Below, in pieces: positions 14,401-26,869 of a stretch of DNA of 64,000 nucleotides. Positions within the stretch are counted from its first letter, which is position 1. Every line of letters begins with the position of its first letter. The notes below the pieces were generated by a model, which was not told where the DNA came from, ran no database searches, and saw only the letters and a list, made by a program, of their open reading frames with translations. This DNA comes from Calliopsis andreniformis. Its lineage: Eukaryota; Arthropoda; Insecta; Hymenoptera; Andrenidae. The position numbers were made by a program, and so were the translations under genes. The stretch lies in contig NW_027480467.1 of assembly GCF_051401765.1 (NCBI RefSeq), positions 1,240,001 to 1,304,000 on the forward strand, read 5' to 3'.

Positions 14401-17400
14401 ATCCTCAATACTCAATCTTCAATCCTCAATCCTCAATCCTCAATCCTCAATCCTCAATCCTCAATTCTCAATCCTCAACCATCAATCATCAATACTCAGT
14501 CTTCAATCCTCAATTCTCAATCCTCAATCGTCAATCCTCATTCTTCAATCCTCAATACGCAATCCTCAATCTTCAATCCCCAATCCTCAATCCTCAATTC
14601 TCAATCCTTAATCCTCAATCCTCAGACCTTAAACATCAATACTCAACCCTCAGTCCTCGTCCTCAATCTACAACAATCAATCCTCAATCCTCAATCTTCA
14701 ATCATCAATATCCAATCTTCAGTCCTCAATGCTCAATCCTCAATCCTCAATCCTCAATCCTCAATGTCCAATCCGCAATACCCAATCCTCAATCTTCAAT
14801 CCTCAATCCTCAGTCCTCAATCCTGAATCCTCAATACTCAATCCTCAATCCTCAGTCCTCAAACCTCAAAACTCAATCTTCAATCCTCAATACTCAATCT
14901 TCAATCCTCCGTACTCAATCCGCAATCCTCAATCCTCAATCCTCAATCGTCAGGCTCCAATCCTCAATACTCAATCTTCAATCCTCAATCCTCAATCCTC
15001 AATCCTCATCCTTCAATCCTCAATACCCAATCCTCAATCTTCAATCCTCAATCCTCAGTCCTCAATTCTCAAACCTCAATCCTCAGTCCTTAGTCCTGAA
15101 ACCTCAATCCTCAACCCTCAGCCCTCATCCTCAATCCTCAATCCTCAATCCTCAATCCTCAATCCTCAATCCTCAGTCCTCAATCCTCAATCCTCGATCT
15201 TCAATCCTCAGTCCCCAATCCTCAACCTTCAATCCTCAATCCTGAGTCCTCGATCCTCAGTCCTCAATCCTCAATCCTCAATCCTCAATGTTCAATACGC
15301 AATACCCAATCCTCAATCTTCAATCCTCAATACTGAATCCTCAATCCTCAGTCCTCAATCCTCAATCCTCAGTCCTCAAACCTTAATCCTGAATCATCAA
15401 TCCCCAATCTTCAATCCTCAATACTCAGTCTTCAATCCTCAATCCTCAATCCTCAATCCTCAATCCTCAATCCTGATTCTTCAACCCTCAATACCCAGTC
15501 CTCAATCTTCAATCCTCAATCCTCAATCCTCAATCCTCATTCTTCAATCCTCAATACCCAATCCTCAATCTTCAATCCTCAATCCTGAATCCTCAATCCT
15601 CAATCCTCATTCTTCAATCCTCAACACACAATCCTCAATCTTCAATCCTCAATCCTCAATCCTCAGACCTCAATCCTCAATCTTCAATCCTCAATACTCA
15701 ATCTTCAATCCTCAATCCTCAATCCTCAATCCTCAGTCTTCATTCTTCAATCCTCATCACCCAATCCTCAATCTTCAATCCTCAATCCTCAATCCTCAAT
15801 TCTCAATCCTCAATCCTCAATCCTCAGACCTCAAACATCAATACTCAACCCTCAGTCCTCGTCCTCAATCCGCAACCCTCAATCCTCAATCCTCATTCTA
15901 CAATCCTCAATACCCAATCCTCAATCTTCAATCCTCAATCCTCAATCCTCAATTCTCAATCCTCAATCCTCAGTCCTCAGTCCTCAAACCTCAATCCTCA
16001 ACCCTCAGCCCTCATTCTCAATACTCAATCCTCAATTCTCAGTCCTCAGCACTCAAACCTCAATCCTCAATCCTCAATACTCAACACTCAATCCTCAATC
16101 CTCAATCTTCAATCCTCAATACTCAATATTCAATCCTCGATCCTCAATTCTCAATCCTCAATCTTCAATCCTCAATCCTCAATCCTCAATCCTCAATCCT
16201 CATTCTTCAATCCTCAATACCCAATCCTCAATCTTCAATCCTCAATACTCAATCCTCAATTCTCAATGCTCAATCCTCAGTCCTCAGTCCTCAAACCTCA
16301 ACCCTCAACCATCAGCCCTCATCCTCAATCCTCAATACTCAATCCTCAATCCTCAATCTTCAATCCTCAATACTCAATCTTCAATAATCAATCCTCAATC
16401 CTCAATCCTCAATCCTCAATCATCAATCCTCAATCCTCAACCTTCAATCATCAATACTCAGTCTTCAATCCTCAATCCTCAATCCTCAATTCTCAATGCT
16501 CAATCCTCAGTCCTCAGTTCTCAAACCTCAACCCTCAACCATCATCCCTCATCCTCAATCCTCAATACTCAGTCCTCAATCCTCAATCTTCAATCCTCAA
16601 TATTCAATCTTCAATAATCAATCCTCAATTCTCAATCCTCAATACTCAATCCTCAATCGTCGATCCTCAATCCCCAATCCTCAATCTTCAATCCTCAATC
16701 CTCAATCCTCAATCCTCAATCCTCAATCTTCAATCCTCAATACTCAATCGTCAATCCTCAATCCTCAATCCTCAATCCTCAATCCTCAATGCTCAATCCT
16801 CAGTCCTCAGTCCCCAATCCTCAATCTTCAATCCTCAATCCTCAATCCTCAATCCTCAATCCTCAATCCTCAATCCTCAATTCTCAATACTCAATCCTGA
16901 ATCCTCAGTCCTCAACCCTCAAATCTCAATCTTCAATCCTCAATACTCAATCTTCAATCCTCCGTCCTCAATCCTCAATCATCAATCCTCAATCCTCAAT
17001 CGTCAGGCTTCAATCCTCAATACTCAATCTTCAATCCTCAATCCTCAATCCTCAATCCTCAATCCTCATCCTTCAGTCCTCAATACCCAATCCTCAATCT
17101 TCAATCCTCAATCCTCAATCCTCATTCGCAATGCTCAATCCTCAGTCCTCAGTTCTCAAACCTCAACCCTCAACCATCATCCCTCATCCTCAATCCTCAA
17201 TACTCAATCCTCAATCCTCAATCTTCAATCCTCAATATTCAATCTTCAATAATCAATCCTCAATTCTCAATCCTCAATACTCATTCCTCAATCGTCGATC
17301 CTCATTCCCCAATCCTCAATCTTCAATCCTCAATCCTCAATCCTCAATCCTCAATCCTCAATCTTCAATCCTCAATTCCCAATCCTCAATCGTCAATCCT

Positions 17401-19040
17401 CATTCTTCAATCCTAAATACGCAATCCTCAATCTTCAATCCTCAATCCTCAATCCTCAATTCTCAATCCTTAATCCTCAATCCTCAGACCTTAAACATCA
17501 ATACTCAACCCTCAGTCCTCGTCCTCAATCTACAACAATCAATCCTCAATCCTCAATCTTCAATCATCAATATCCAATCTTCAGTCCTCAACGCTCAATC
17601 CTCAATCCTCAATCCTCAATCCTCAATGTCCAATCCGCAATACCCAATCCTCAATCTTCAATCCTCAATCCTCAGTCCTCAATCCTCAATCCTCAATACT
17701 CAATCCTCAATCCTCAGTCCTCAAACCTCAAAACTCAATCTTCAATCCTCAATACTCAACCTTCAATCCTCCGTACTCAATCCGCAATCCTCAATCCTCA
17801 ATCCTCAATCGTCAGGCTCCAATCCTCAATACTCAATCTTCAATCCTCAATCCTCAATCCTCAATCCTCATCCTTCAATCCTCAATACCCAATCCTCAAT
17901 CTTCAATCCTCAATCCTCAATCCTCAATTCTCAAACCTCAATCCTCAGTCCTTAGTCCTGAAACCTCAATCCTCAAACCTCAGCCCTCATCCTCAATCCT
18001 CAATCCTCAATCCTCAATCCTCAATCCTCAATCCTCAATCCTCAGTCCTCAATCCTCAATCCTCGATCTTCAATCCTCAGTCCCCAATCCTCAATCTTCA
18101 ATCCTCAATCCTCAGTCCTCGATCCTCAGTCCTCAATCCTCAATCCTCAATCCTCAATGTTCAATACGCAATACCCAATCCTCAACCTTCAATCCTCAAT
18201 ACTGAATCCTCAATCCTCAGTCCTCAATCCTCAATCCTCAGTCCTCAAACCTTAATCCTGAATCCTCAATCCCCATTCTTCAATCCTCAATACTCAGTCT
18301 TCAATCCTCAATCCTCAATCCTCAATCCTCAATCCTCAATCCTGATTCTTCAACCCTCAATACCCAGTCCTCAATCTTCAATCCTCAATCCTCAATCCTC
18401 AATCCTCATTCTTCAATCCTCAATACCCAATCCTCAATCTTCAATCCTCAATCCTGAATCCTCAATCCTCAATCCTCATTCTTCAATCCTCAACACACAA
18501 TCCTCAATCTTCAATCATCAATCCTCAATCCTCAGACCTCAATCCTCAATCTTCAATCCTCAATACTCAATCTTCAATCCTCAATCCTCAATCCTCAATC
18601 CTCAGTCCTCATTCTTCAATCCTCATCACCCAATCCTCAATCTTCAATCCTCAATCCTCAATCCTCAATTCTCAATCCTCAATCCTCAATCCTCAGACCT
18701 CAAACATCAATACTCAACCCTCAGTCCTCGCCCTCAATCCGCAACCCTCAATCCTCAATCCTCATTCTACAATCCTCACTACCCAATCCTCAATCTTCAA
18801 TCCTCAATCCTCAATCCTCAATTCTCAATCCTCAATCCTCAGTCTTCAGTCCTCAAACCTCAATCCTCAACCCTCAGCCCTCATTCTCAATACTCCATCC
18901 TCAATTCTCAGTCCTCAGCACTCAAACCTCAATCCTCAATCCTCAATACTCAACACTCAATCCTCAATCCTCAATCTTCAATCCTCAATACGCAATATTC
19001 AATCCTCGATCCTCAATTCTCAATCCTCAATCTTCAATCC
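11374..19040 (+). repeat. 7.9-kb tandem duplication, copy 2
   Basis: Second copy of 3480-11373. Homology stops near 19040, where copy 1 (near 11145) reads TCAATAC TGAATCC and this copy reads plain TCAATCC units. The missing end corresponds to the local 244-base duplication found only in copy 1. The last 1.1 kb, from 17934, also begins the 2,514-base unit, so the two duplication systems share sequence. Confidence 0.85.
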
Positions 19041-20447
19041 TCAATCCTCAATCCTCAATCCTCAATCCTCATTCTTCAATCCTCAATACCCAATCCTCAA
19101 TCTTCAATCCTCAATACTCAATCCTCAATTCTCAATGCTCAATCCTCAGTCCTCAGTTCTCAAACCTCAACCCTCAACCATCAGCCCTCATCCTCAATCC
19201 TCAATACTCAATCCTCAATCCTCAATCTTCAATCCTCAATACTCAATCTTGAATAATCAATCCTCAATTCTCAATCCTCAATACTCAATACTCAATCGTC
19301 GATACTCAATCCCCTATCCTCAATCTTCAATCCTCAATCCTCAATCCTCAATCCTCAATCCTCAATCCTCAATCTTCATTCCTCAATACTCAGTCTTCAA
19401 TCCTCAATCCTCAATCCTCAATCCTCAATCCTCAATCTTCAATCCTCAATACTCAATCGTCAATCCTCAATCTTCAATCCTCAATCCTCAATCCTCAATC
19501 CTCAATCCTCAATCCTCAATTCTCAATGCTCAATCCTCAGTCCTCAGTTCTGAAACCTCAACCCTCAACCATCAGCCCTCATCCTCAATCCTCAATACTC
19601 AATCCTCAATCTTCAATCTTCAATCCTCAATACTCAATCCTGATTCTTCAACACTCAATACCCAGTCCTCAATCTTCAATCCTCAATCCTCAATCCTTAA
19701 TCCTCGATCCTCAATCCTCAATCGTCAGGCTGCAATCCTCAACACTCAATCTTCAACCCTCAATCCTCAATCCTCATTCCTCAATCCTCATTCTTCAATC
19801 CTCATTCCTCAATCCTCAATACCCAATCCTCAATCTTCAATCTTCAATCCTCAATCCTCAATTCTCAATCGTCAATCCTCAGTCCTCAGTCCTCAAACTT
19901 CAATCGTCAAACCTCAGCCCTCATCCTCAATCCTCAATCCTCAATCTTCAATCCTCAATCCTCAATCCTCATGCCTCAACCCTCAATCCTCAATCCTCTG
20001 TCATCAAACCTCAATCCTGAATCCTCAATCCTGAATCCTCAATCTTCAGACCTCAGACCTGAACAATCAGATGTCAGTCCTCAATCGTCAATAGAATATT
20101 ATCAATTCACAGTTTTCAATACTCAATACTCAATCTGCAATCTTCAAATTTCTATCCACAAACATCAATTCTCATCACTCGAATCTCAACACTCACTCCC
20201 CAATCCTCAATCTTCAATCCTGAATCGTCAATCCTCAATCCTCAATCCTCAATCTTCAATCATCTATACGAAATCCTCAATCCTCAATCCTCAATCCTCA
20301 ATACTCAATCCTCAATTTTCAATCCTCAATACTCAATCTTCAATCCTCAATCCTCAATCCTCAATCCTCAATCCTCAATCCTCATTCTACAATCCTCAAT
20401 ACCCAATCCTCGATCTTCAATTCTCAATCCTCAATCCTCAATTCTCA
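17934..20447 (+). repeat. 2,514-base higher-order unit, copy 2
   Basis: Offset 17,933 from the window start. At its right end, TCAATTC is followed directly by TCAAACC TCAATCC TCAGTCC TTAGTCC, the beginning of the next unit; this is the tandem junction. Small differences from copy 1 include TTCATTCC near 19375 and TCGCCC in place of TCGTCC near 18727. It contains island A2. Confidence 0.88.
20060..20206 (+). repeat. Island A2
   Basis: Standard A-type form inside copy 2 of the 2,514-base unit, 17,933 bases from A1. Confidence 0.85.
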
Positions 20448-22961
20448 AACCTCAATCCTCAGTCCTTAGTCCTGAAACCTCAATCCTCAAACCTCAGCCC
20501 TCATCCTCAATCCTCAATCCTCAATCCTCAATCCTCAATCCTCAATCCTCAATCCTCAGTCCTCAATCCTCAATCCTCGATCTTCAATCCTCAGTCCCCA
20601 ATCCTCAATCTTCAATCCTCAATCCTCAGTCCTCGATCCTCAGTCCTCAATCCTCAATCCTCAATCCTCAATGTTCAATACGCAATACCCAATCCTCAAC
20701 CTTCAATCCTCAATACTGAATCCTCAATCCTCAGTCCTCAATCCTCAATCCTCAGTCCTCAAACCTTAATCCTGAATCCTCAATCCCCATTCTTCAATCC
20801 TCAATACTCAGTCTTCAATCCTCAATCCTCAATCCTCAATCCTCAATCCTCAATCCTGATTCTTCAACCCTCAATACCCAGTCCTCAATCTTCAATCCTC
20901 AATCCTCAATCCTCAATCCTCATTCTTCAATCCTCAATACCCAATCCTCAATCTTCAATCCTCAATCCTGAATCCTCAATCCTCAATCCTCATTCTTCAA
21001 TCCTCAACACACAATCCTCAATCTTCAATCATCAATCCTCAATCCTCAGACCTCAATCCTCAATCTTCAATCCTCAATACTCAATCTTCAATCCTCAATC
21101 CTCAATCCTCAATCCTCAGTCCTCATTCTTCAATCCTCATCACCCAATCCTCAATCTTCAATCCTCAATCCTCAATCCTCAATTCTCAATCCTCAATCCT
21201 CAATCCTCAGACCTCAAACATCAATACTCAACCCTCAGTCCTCGCCCTCAATCCGCAACCCTCAATCCTCAATCCTCATTCTACAATCCTCACTACCCAA
21301 TCCTCAATCTTCAATCCTCAATCCTCAATCCTCAATTCTCAATCCTCAATCCTCAGTCTTCAGTCCTCAAACCTCAATCCTCAACCCTCAGCCCTCATTC
21401 TCAATACTCCATCCTCAATTCTCAGTCCTCAGCACTCAAACCTCAATCCTCAATCCTCAATACTCAACACTCAATCCTCAATCCTCAATCTTCAATCCTC
21501 AATACGCAATATTCAATCCTCGATCCTCAATTCTCAATCCTCAATCTTCAATCCTCAATCCTCAATCCTCAATCCTCAATCCTCATTCTTCAATCCTCAA
21601 TACCCAATCCTCAATCTTCAATCCTCAATACTCAATCCTCAATTCTCAATGCTCAATCCTCAGTCCTCAGTTCTCAAACCTCAACCCTCAACCATCAGCC
21701 CTCATCCTCAATCCTCAATACTCAATCCTCAATCCTCAATCTTCAATCCTCAATACTCAATCTTGAATAATCAATCCTCAATTCTCAATCCTCAATACTC
21801 AATACTCAATCGTCGATACTCAATCCCCTATCCTCAATCTTCAATCCTCAATCCTCAATCCTCAATCCTCAATCCTCAATCCTCAATCTTCAATCCTCAA
21901 TACTCAGTCTTCAATCCTCAATCCTCAATCCTCAATCCTCAATCCTCAATCTTCAATCCTCAATACTCAATCGTCAATCCTCAATCTTCAATCCTCAATC
22001 CTCAATCCTCAATCCTCAATCCTCAATCCTCAATTCTCAATGCTCAATCCTCAGTCCTCAGTTCTGAAACCTCAACCCTCAACCATCAGCCCTCATCCTC
22101 AATCCTCAATACTCAATCCTCAATCCTCAATCTTCAATCCTCAATACTCAATCCTGATTCTTCAACACTCAATACCCAGTCCTCAATCTTCAATCCTCAA
22201 TCCTCAATCCTTAATCCTCGATCCTCAATCCTCAATCGTCAGGCTGCAATCCTCAACACTCAATCTTCAACCCTCAATCCTCAATCCTCATTCCTCAATC
22301 CTCATTCTTCAATCCTCATTCCTCAATCCTCAATACCCAATCCTCAATCTTCAATCTTCAATCCTCAATCCTCAATTCTCAATCGTCAATCCTCAGTCCT
22401 CAGTCCTCAAACTTCAATCGTCAAACCTCAGCCCTCATCCTCAATCCTCAATCCTCAATCTTCAATCCTCAATCCTCAATCCTCATGCCTCAACCCTCAA
22501 TCCTCAATCCTCTGTCATCAAACCTCAATCCTGAATCCTCAATCCTGAATCCTCAATCTTCAGACCTCAGACCTGAACAATCAGATGTCAGTCCTCAATC
22601 GTCAATAGAATATTATCAATTCACAGTTTTCAATACTCAATACTCAATCTGCAATCTTCAAATTTCTATCCACAAACATCAATTCTCATCGCTCGAATCT
22701 CAACACTCACTCCCCAATCCTCAATCTTCAATCCTGAATCGTCAATCCTCAATCCTCAATCCTCAATCTTCAATCATCTATACGAAATCCTCAATCCTCA
22801 ATCCTCAATCCTCAATACTCAATCCTCAATTTTCAATCCTCAATACTCAATCTTCAATCCTCAATCCTCAATCCTCAATCCTCAATCCTCAATCCTCATT
22901 CTACAATCCTCAATACCCAATCCTCGATCTTCAATTCTCAATCCTCAATCCTCAATTCTCA
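20448..22961 (+). repeat. 2,514-base higher-order unit, copy 3
   Basis: Directly adjoins copy 2 and shares its TCGCCC variant (near 21241), so these two are closer to each other there than to copy 1. It contains island A3. Its right flank is the copy 1 flank, so an unequal exchange between two copies of unit plus flank explains the arrangement. Confidence 0.88.
22574..22720 (+). repeat. Island A3
   Basis: A-type, 2,514 bases after A2. It differs from A2 by TCATCGC for TCATCAC at 22691. Confidence 0.85.
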
Positions 22962-25900
22962 ATCCTCAATCCTCAGTCCTCAGTCCTCAAACCTCAATCC
23001 TCAACCCTCAGCCCTCATCCTCTATCCTCAATCCTCAATCCTGAATCCTCAATCCTCAATCCTCAGTCCTCAATCCTCAATCCTCGATCTTCAATCCTCA
23101 GTCCCCAATCCTCAATCTTCAATCCTCAATCCTCAGTCCTCGATCCTCAGTCCTCAATCATCAATCCTCAATCCTCAATGTTCAATACGCAATACCCAAT
23201 CCTCAATCTTCAATCCTCAATACTGAATCCTCAATCCTCAGTCCACAATCCTCAATCCTCAGTCCTCAATCCTCAATCCTCAGTCCTCAAACCTTAATCC
23301 TGAATCCTCAATCCCCAATCTTCAATCCTCAATACTCAGTCTTCAATCCTCAATCCTCAATCCTCAATCCTCAATCCTCAATCCTGATTCTTCAACCCTC
23401 AATACCCAGTCCTCAATCTTCAATCCTCAATCATCAATCCTCAATCCTCATTCTTCAATCCTCAATACCCAATCCTCAATCTTCAATCCTCAATCCTGAA
23501 TCCTCAATCCTCAATCCTCAATCCTCAATTCTCAATACTCAACCCTGAATCCTCAGTCCTCAAACCTCAAATCTCAATCTTCAATCCTCAATACTCAGTC
23601 TTCAATCCTCAATCCTCAATCCTCAATCCTCAATCCTCAATCCTGATTCTTCAACCCTCAATACCCAGTCCTCAATCTTCAATCCTCAATCCTCAATCCT
23701 CAATCCTCATTCTTCAATCCTCAATACCCAATCCTCAATCTTCAATCCTCAATCCTCAATCCTCAATTCTCAATCCCTAATCCTCAATCCTCAGACCTTA
23801 AACATCAATACTCAACCCTCAGTCCTCGTCCTCGATCCACAACAATCAATCCTCAATCCTCAATCTTCAATCATCAATATTCAATCTTCAGTCCTCAATC
23901 TTCAATCCTCAATCCTCAATCCTCAATCCTCAACGTTCAGTCCGCAATACCCAATCCTCAATCTTCAATCCTCAATCCTCAATCCTCAATCCTCAATCCT
24001 CAATCCTCAATATTCAATCCTGAATCCTCAGTCCTCTAACCTCAAATCTCAATCTTCAATCCTCAATACTCAATCTTCAATCCTCCGTCCTCAATCCACA
24101 AACATCAATCCTCAATCCTCAATCGTCAGGCTTCAAACCTCAATACTCAATCTTCAATCCTCAATCCTCAATCCTCAATCCTCAATCCTCATCCTTCAGT
24201 CCTCAAGACCCAATCCTCAATCTTCAATCCTCAATCCTCAATCCTCATTCTCAATGCTCAATCCTCAGTCCTCAGTTCTCAAACCTCAACCCTCAACCAT
24301 CATCCCTCATCCTCAATCCTCAATACTCAATCCTCAATCCTCAATCTTCAATCCTAAATATTCAATCTTCAATAATCAATCCTCAATTCTCAATCCTCAA
24401 TACTCATTCCTCAATCGTCGATCCTCATTCCACAATCCTCAATCTTCAATCCTCAATCCTCAATCCTCAATCCTCAATCCTCAATCTTCAATCCTCAATA
24501 CTCAATCTTCAATCCTCAATCCTCAATCCTCAATCCTCAATCTTCAATCCTCAATCCTCAATCCTCAATTCTCAATCCTTAATCCTCAATCCTCAGACCT
24601 TAAACATCAATACTCAACCCTCAGTCCTCGTCCTCAATCCACAACAATCAATCCTCAATCCTCAATCTTCAATCATCAATATTCAATCTTCAGTCCTCAA
24701 TCCTCAATCCTCAATCCTCAATCCTCAATCCTCAATGTTCAATCCGCAATACCCAATCCTCAATCTTCAAACCTCAATCCTCAATCGTCAATCCTCAATC
24801 CTCAATCCTCAATTCTCAATACTCAATCCTCAATCCTCAGTCCTCAAGCCTCAAATCTCAGTCCTCATTCTTCAATCCTCATCACCCAATCCTCAATCCT
24901 CATTCTTCAATCCTCAATACCCAATCCTCAATCTTCAATCCTCAATCCTGAATCCTCAATCCTCAATCCTCAATCCTCAATTCTCAATACTCAACCCTGA
25001 ATCCTCAGTCCTCAAACCTCAAATCTCAATCTTCAATCCTCAATACTCAGTCTTCAATCCTCAATCCTCAATCCTCAATCCTCAATCCTCAATCCTGATT
25101 CTTCAACCCTCAATACCCAGTCCTCAATCTTCAATCCTCAATCCTCAATCCTCAATCCTCATTCTTCAATCCTCAATACCCAATCCTCAATCTTCAATCC
25201 TCAATCCTGAATCCTCAATCCTCAATCCTCATTCTTCAATCCTCAACACACAATCCTCAATCTTCAATCATCAATCCTCAATCCTCAGACCTCAATCCTC
25301 AATCTTCAATCCTCAATACTCAATCTTCAATCCTCAATCCTCAATCCTCAATCCTCAGTCCTCATTCTTCAATCCTCATCACCCAATCCTCAATCTTCAA
25401 TCCTCAATCCTCAATCCTCAATTCTCAATCCTCAATCCTCAATCCTCAGACCTCAAACATCAATAATCAACCCTCAGTCCTCGTCCTCAATCCGCAACCC
25501 TCAATCCTCAATCCTCATTCTACAATCCTCACTACCCAATCCTCAATCTTCAATCCTCAATCCTCAATCCTCAATTCTCAATCCTCAATCCTCAGTCTTC
25601 AGTCCTCAAACCTCAATCCTCAACCCTCAGCCCTCATTCTCAATACTCCATCCTCAATTCTCAGTCCTCAGCACTCAAACCTCAATCCTCAATCCTCAAT
25701 ACTCAACACTCAATCCTCAATCCTCAATCTTCAATCCTCAATACGCAATATTCAATCCTCGATCCTCAATTCTCAATCCTCAATCTTCAATCCTCAATCC
25801 TCAACCCTCAATCCTCAATCCTCATTCTTCAATCCTCAATACCCAATCCTCAATTCTCAATGCTCAATCCTCAGTCCTCAGTTCTGAAACCTCAACCCTC

Positions 25901-26121
25901 AACCATCAGCCCTCATCCTCAATCCTCAATACTCAATCCTCAATCCTCAATCTTCAATCCTCAATACTCAATCCTGATTCTTCAACACTCAATACCCAGT
26001 CCTCAATCTTCAATCCTCAATCCTCAATCCTCAATTATCGATCCTCAATCCTCAATCCTCAATCCTCAAAACTCAAGCCTGAATCCTCAATCCTGAATCC
26101 TCAACCTTCAGAACTCAGTCC
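22962..26121 (+). repeat. Mosaic heptad region between the 2.5-kb units and island B1
   Basis: To about 23596 it matches 2515-3130. About 23760-24860 matches about 32183-33290 (offset 8,423 to 8,430, sharing rare units such as TCTAACC and ACAAACA). About 25020-25800 matches the strings of about 20800-21560, with a shortened end. It is a patchwork of pieces found elsewhere. No gene or distinct element is seen. Confidence 0.75.
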
Positions 26122-26268
26122 TCAACAATCAGTTGTCAATTCTCAATTATCAATATAATATAATCAATTCACAGTTTTCAATACTCAATACTCAATCTGC
26201 AATCTTCAAATCTCTATCCACAAACATCAATTCTCATCATTCAACCCTCAACACTCAGTCCCCAATCC
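26122..26268 (+). repeat. Island B1
   Basis: B-type: the units before the core are TCAATTA TCAATAT AATATAA, where A has TCAATCG TCAATAG AATATTA; the second half reads TCATCAT TCAACCC. It has the same 147-base length and unit order as A, so A and B are old duplicates. It lies 601 bases before A4. Confidence 0.85.
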
Positions 26269-26722
26269 TCAATCTTCAACACTGAATCCTCAATCCTCAA
26301 TCCTCAATCCTCAATCTTCAATCCTCAATACTCAATCTTCAATCCTCCATCCTCAATCCTTAATCCTCGATCCTCAATCCTCAATCGTCAGGCTGCAATC
26401 CTCAACACTCAATCTTCAACCCTCAATCCTCAATCCTCATTCCTCAATCCTCATTCTTCAATCCTCATTCTTCAATCCTCAATACCCAATCCTCAATCTT
26501 CAATCTTCAATCCTCAATCCTCAATTCTCAATCGTCAATCCTCAGTCCTCAGTCCTCAAACTTCAATCGTCAAACCTCAGCCCTCATCCTCAATCCTCAA
26601 TCCTCAATCTTCAATCCTCAATCCTCAATCCTCATGCCTCAACCCTCAATCCTCAATCCTCTGTCATCAAACCTCAATCCTGAATCCTCAATCCTGAATC
26701 CTCAATCTTCAGACCTCAGACC

Positions 26723-26869
26723 TGAACAATCAGATGTCAGTCCTCAATCGTCAATAGAATATTATCAATTCACAGTTTTCAATACTCAATGCTCAATCTG
26801 CAATCTTCAAATTTCTATCCACAAACATCAATTCTCATCACTCGAATCTCAACACTCACTCCCCAATCC
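26723..26869 (+). repeat. Island A4
   Basis: A-type with a private TCAATGC unit near 26787, which creates an ATG and so an apparent reading frame not opened at the other A islands. Confidence 0.85.

Noticed and set aside
26122..26268. AT-rich island as a replication origin
   Set aside because: No initiator-binding boxes or unwinding element is recognisable, and the AT-rich core is only a few units long.
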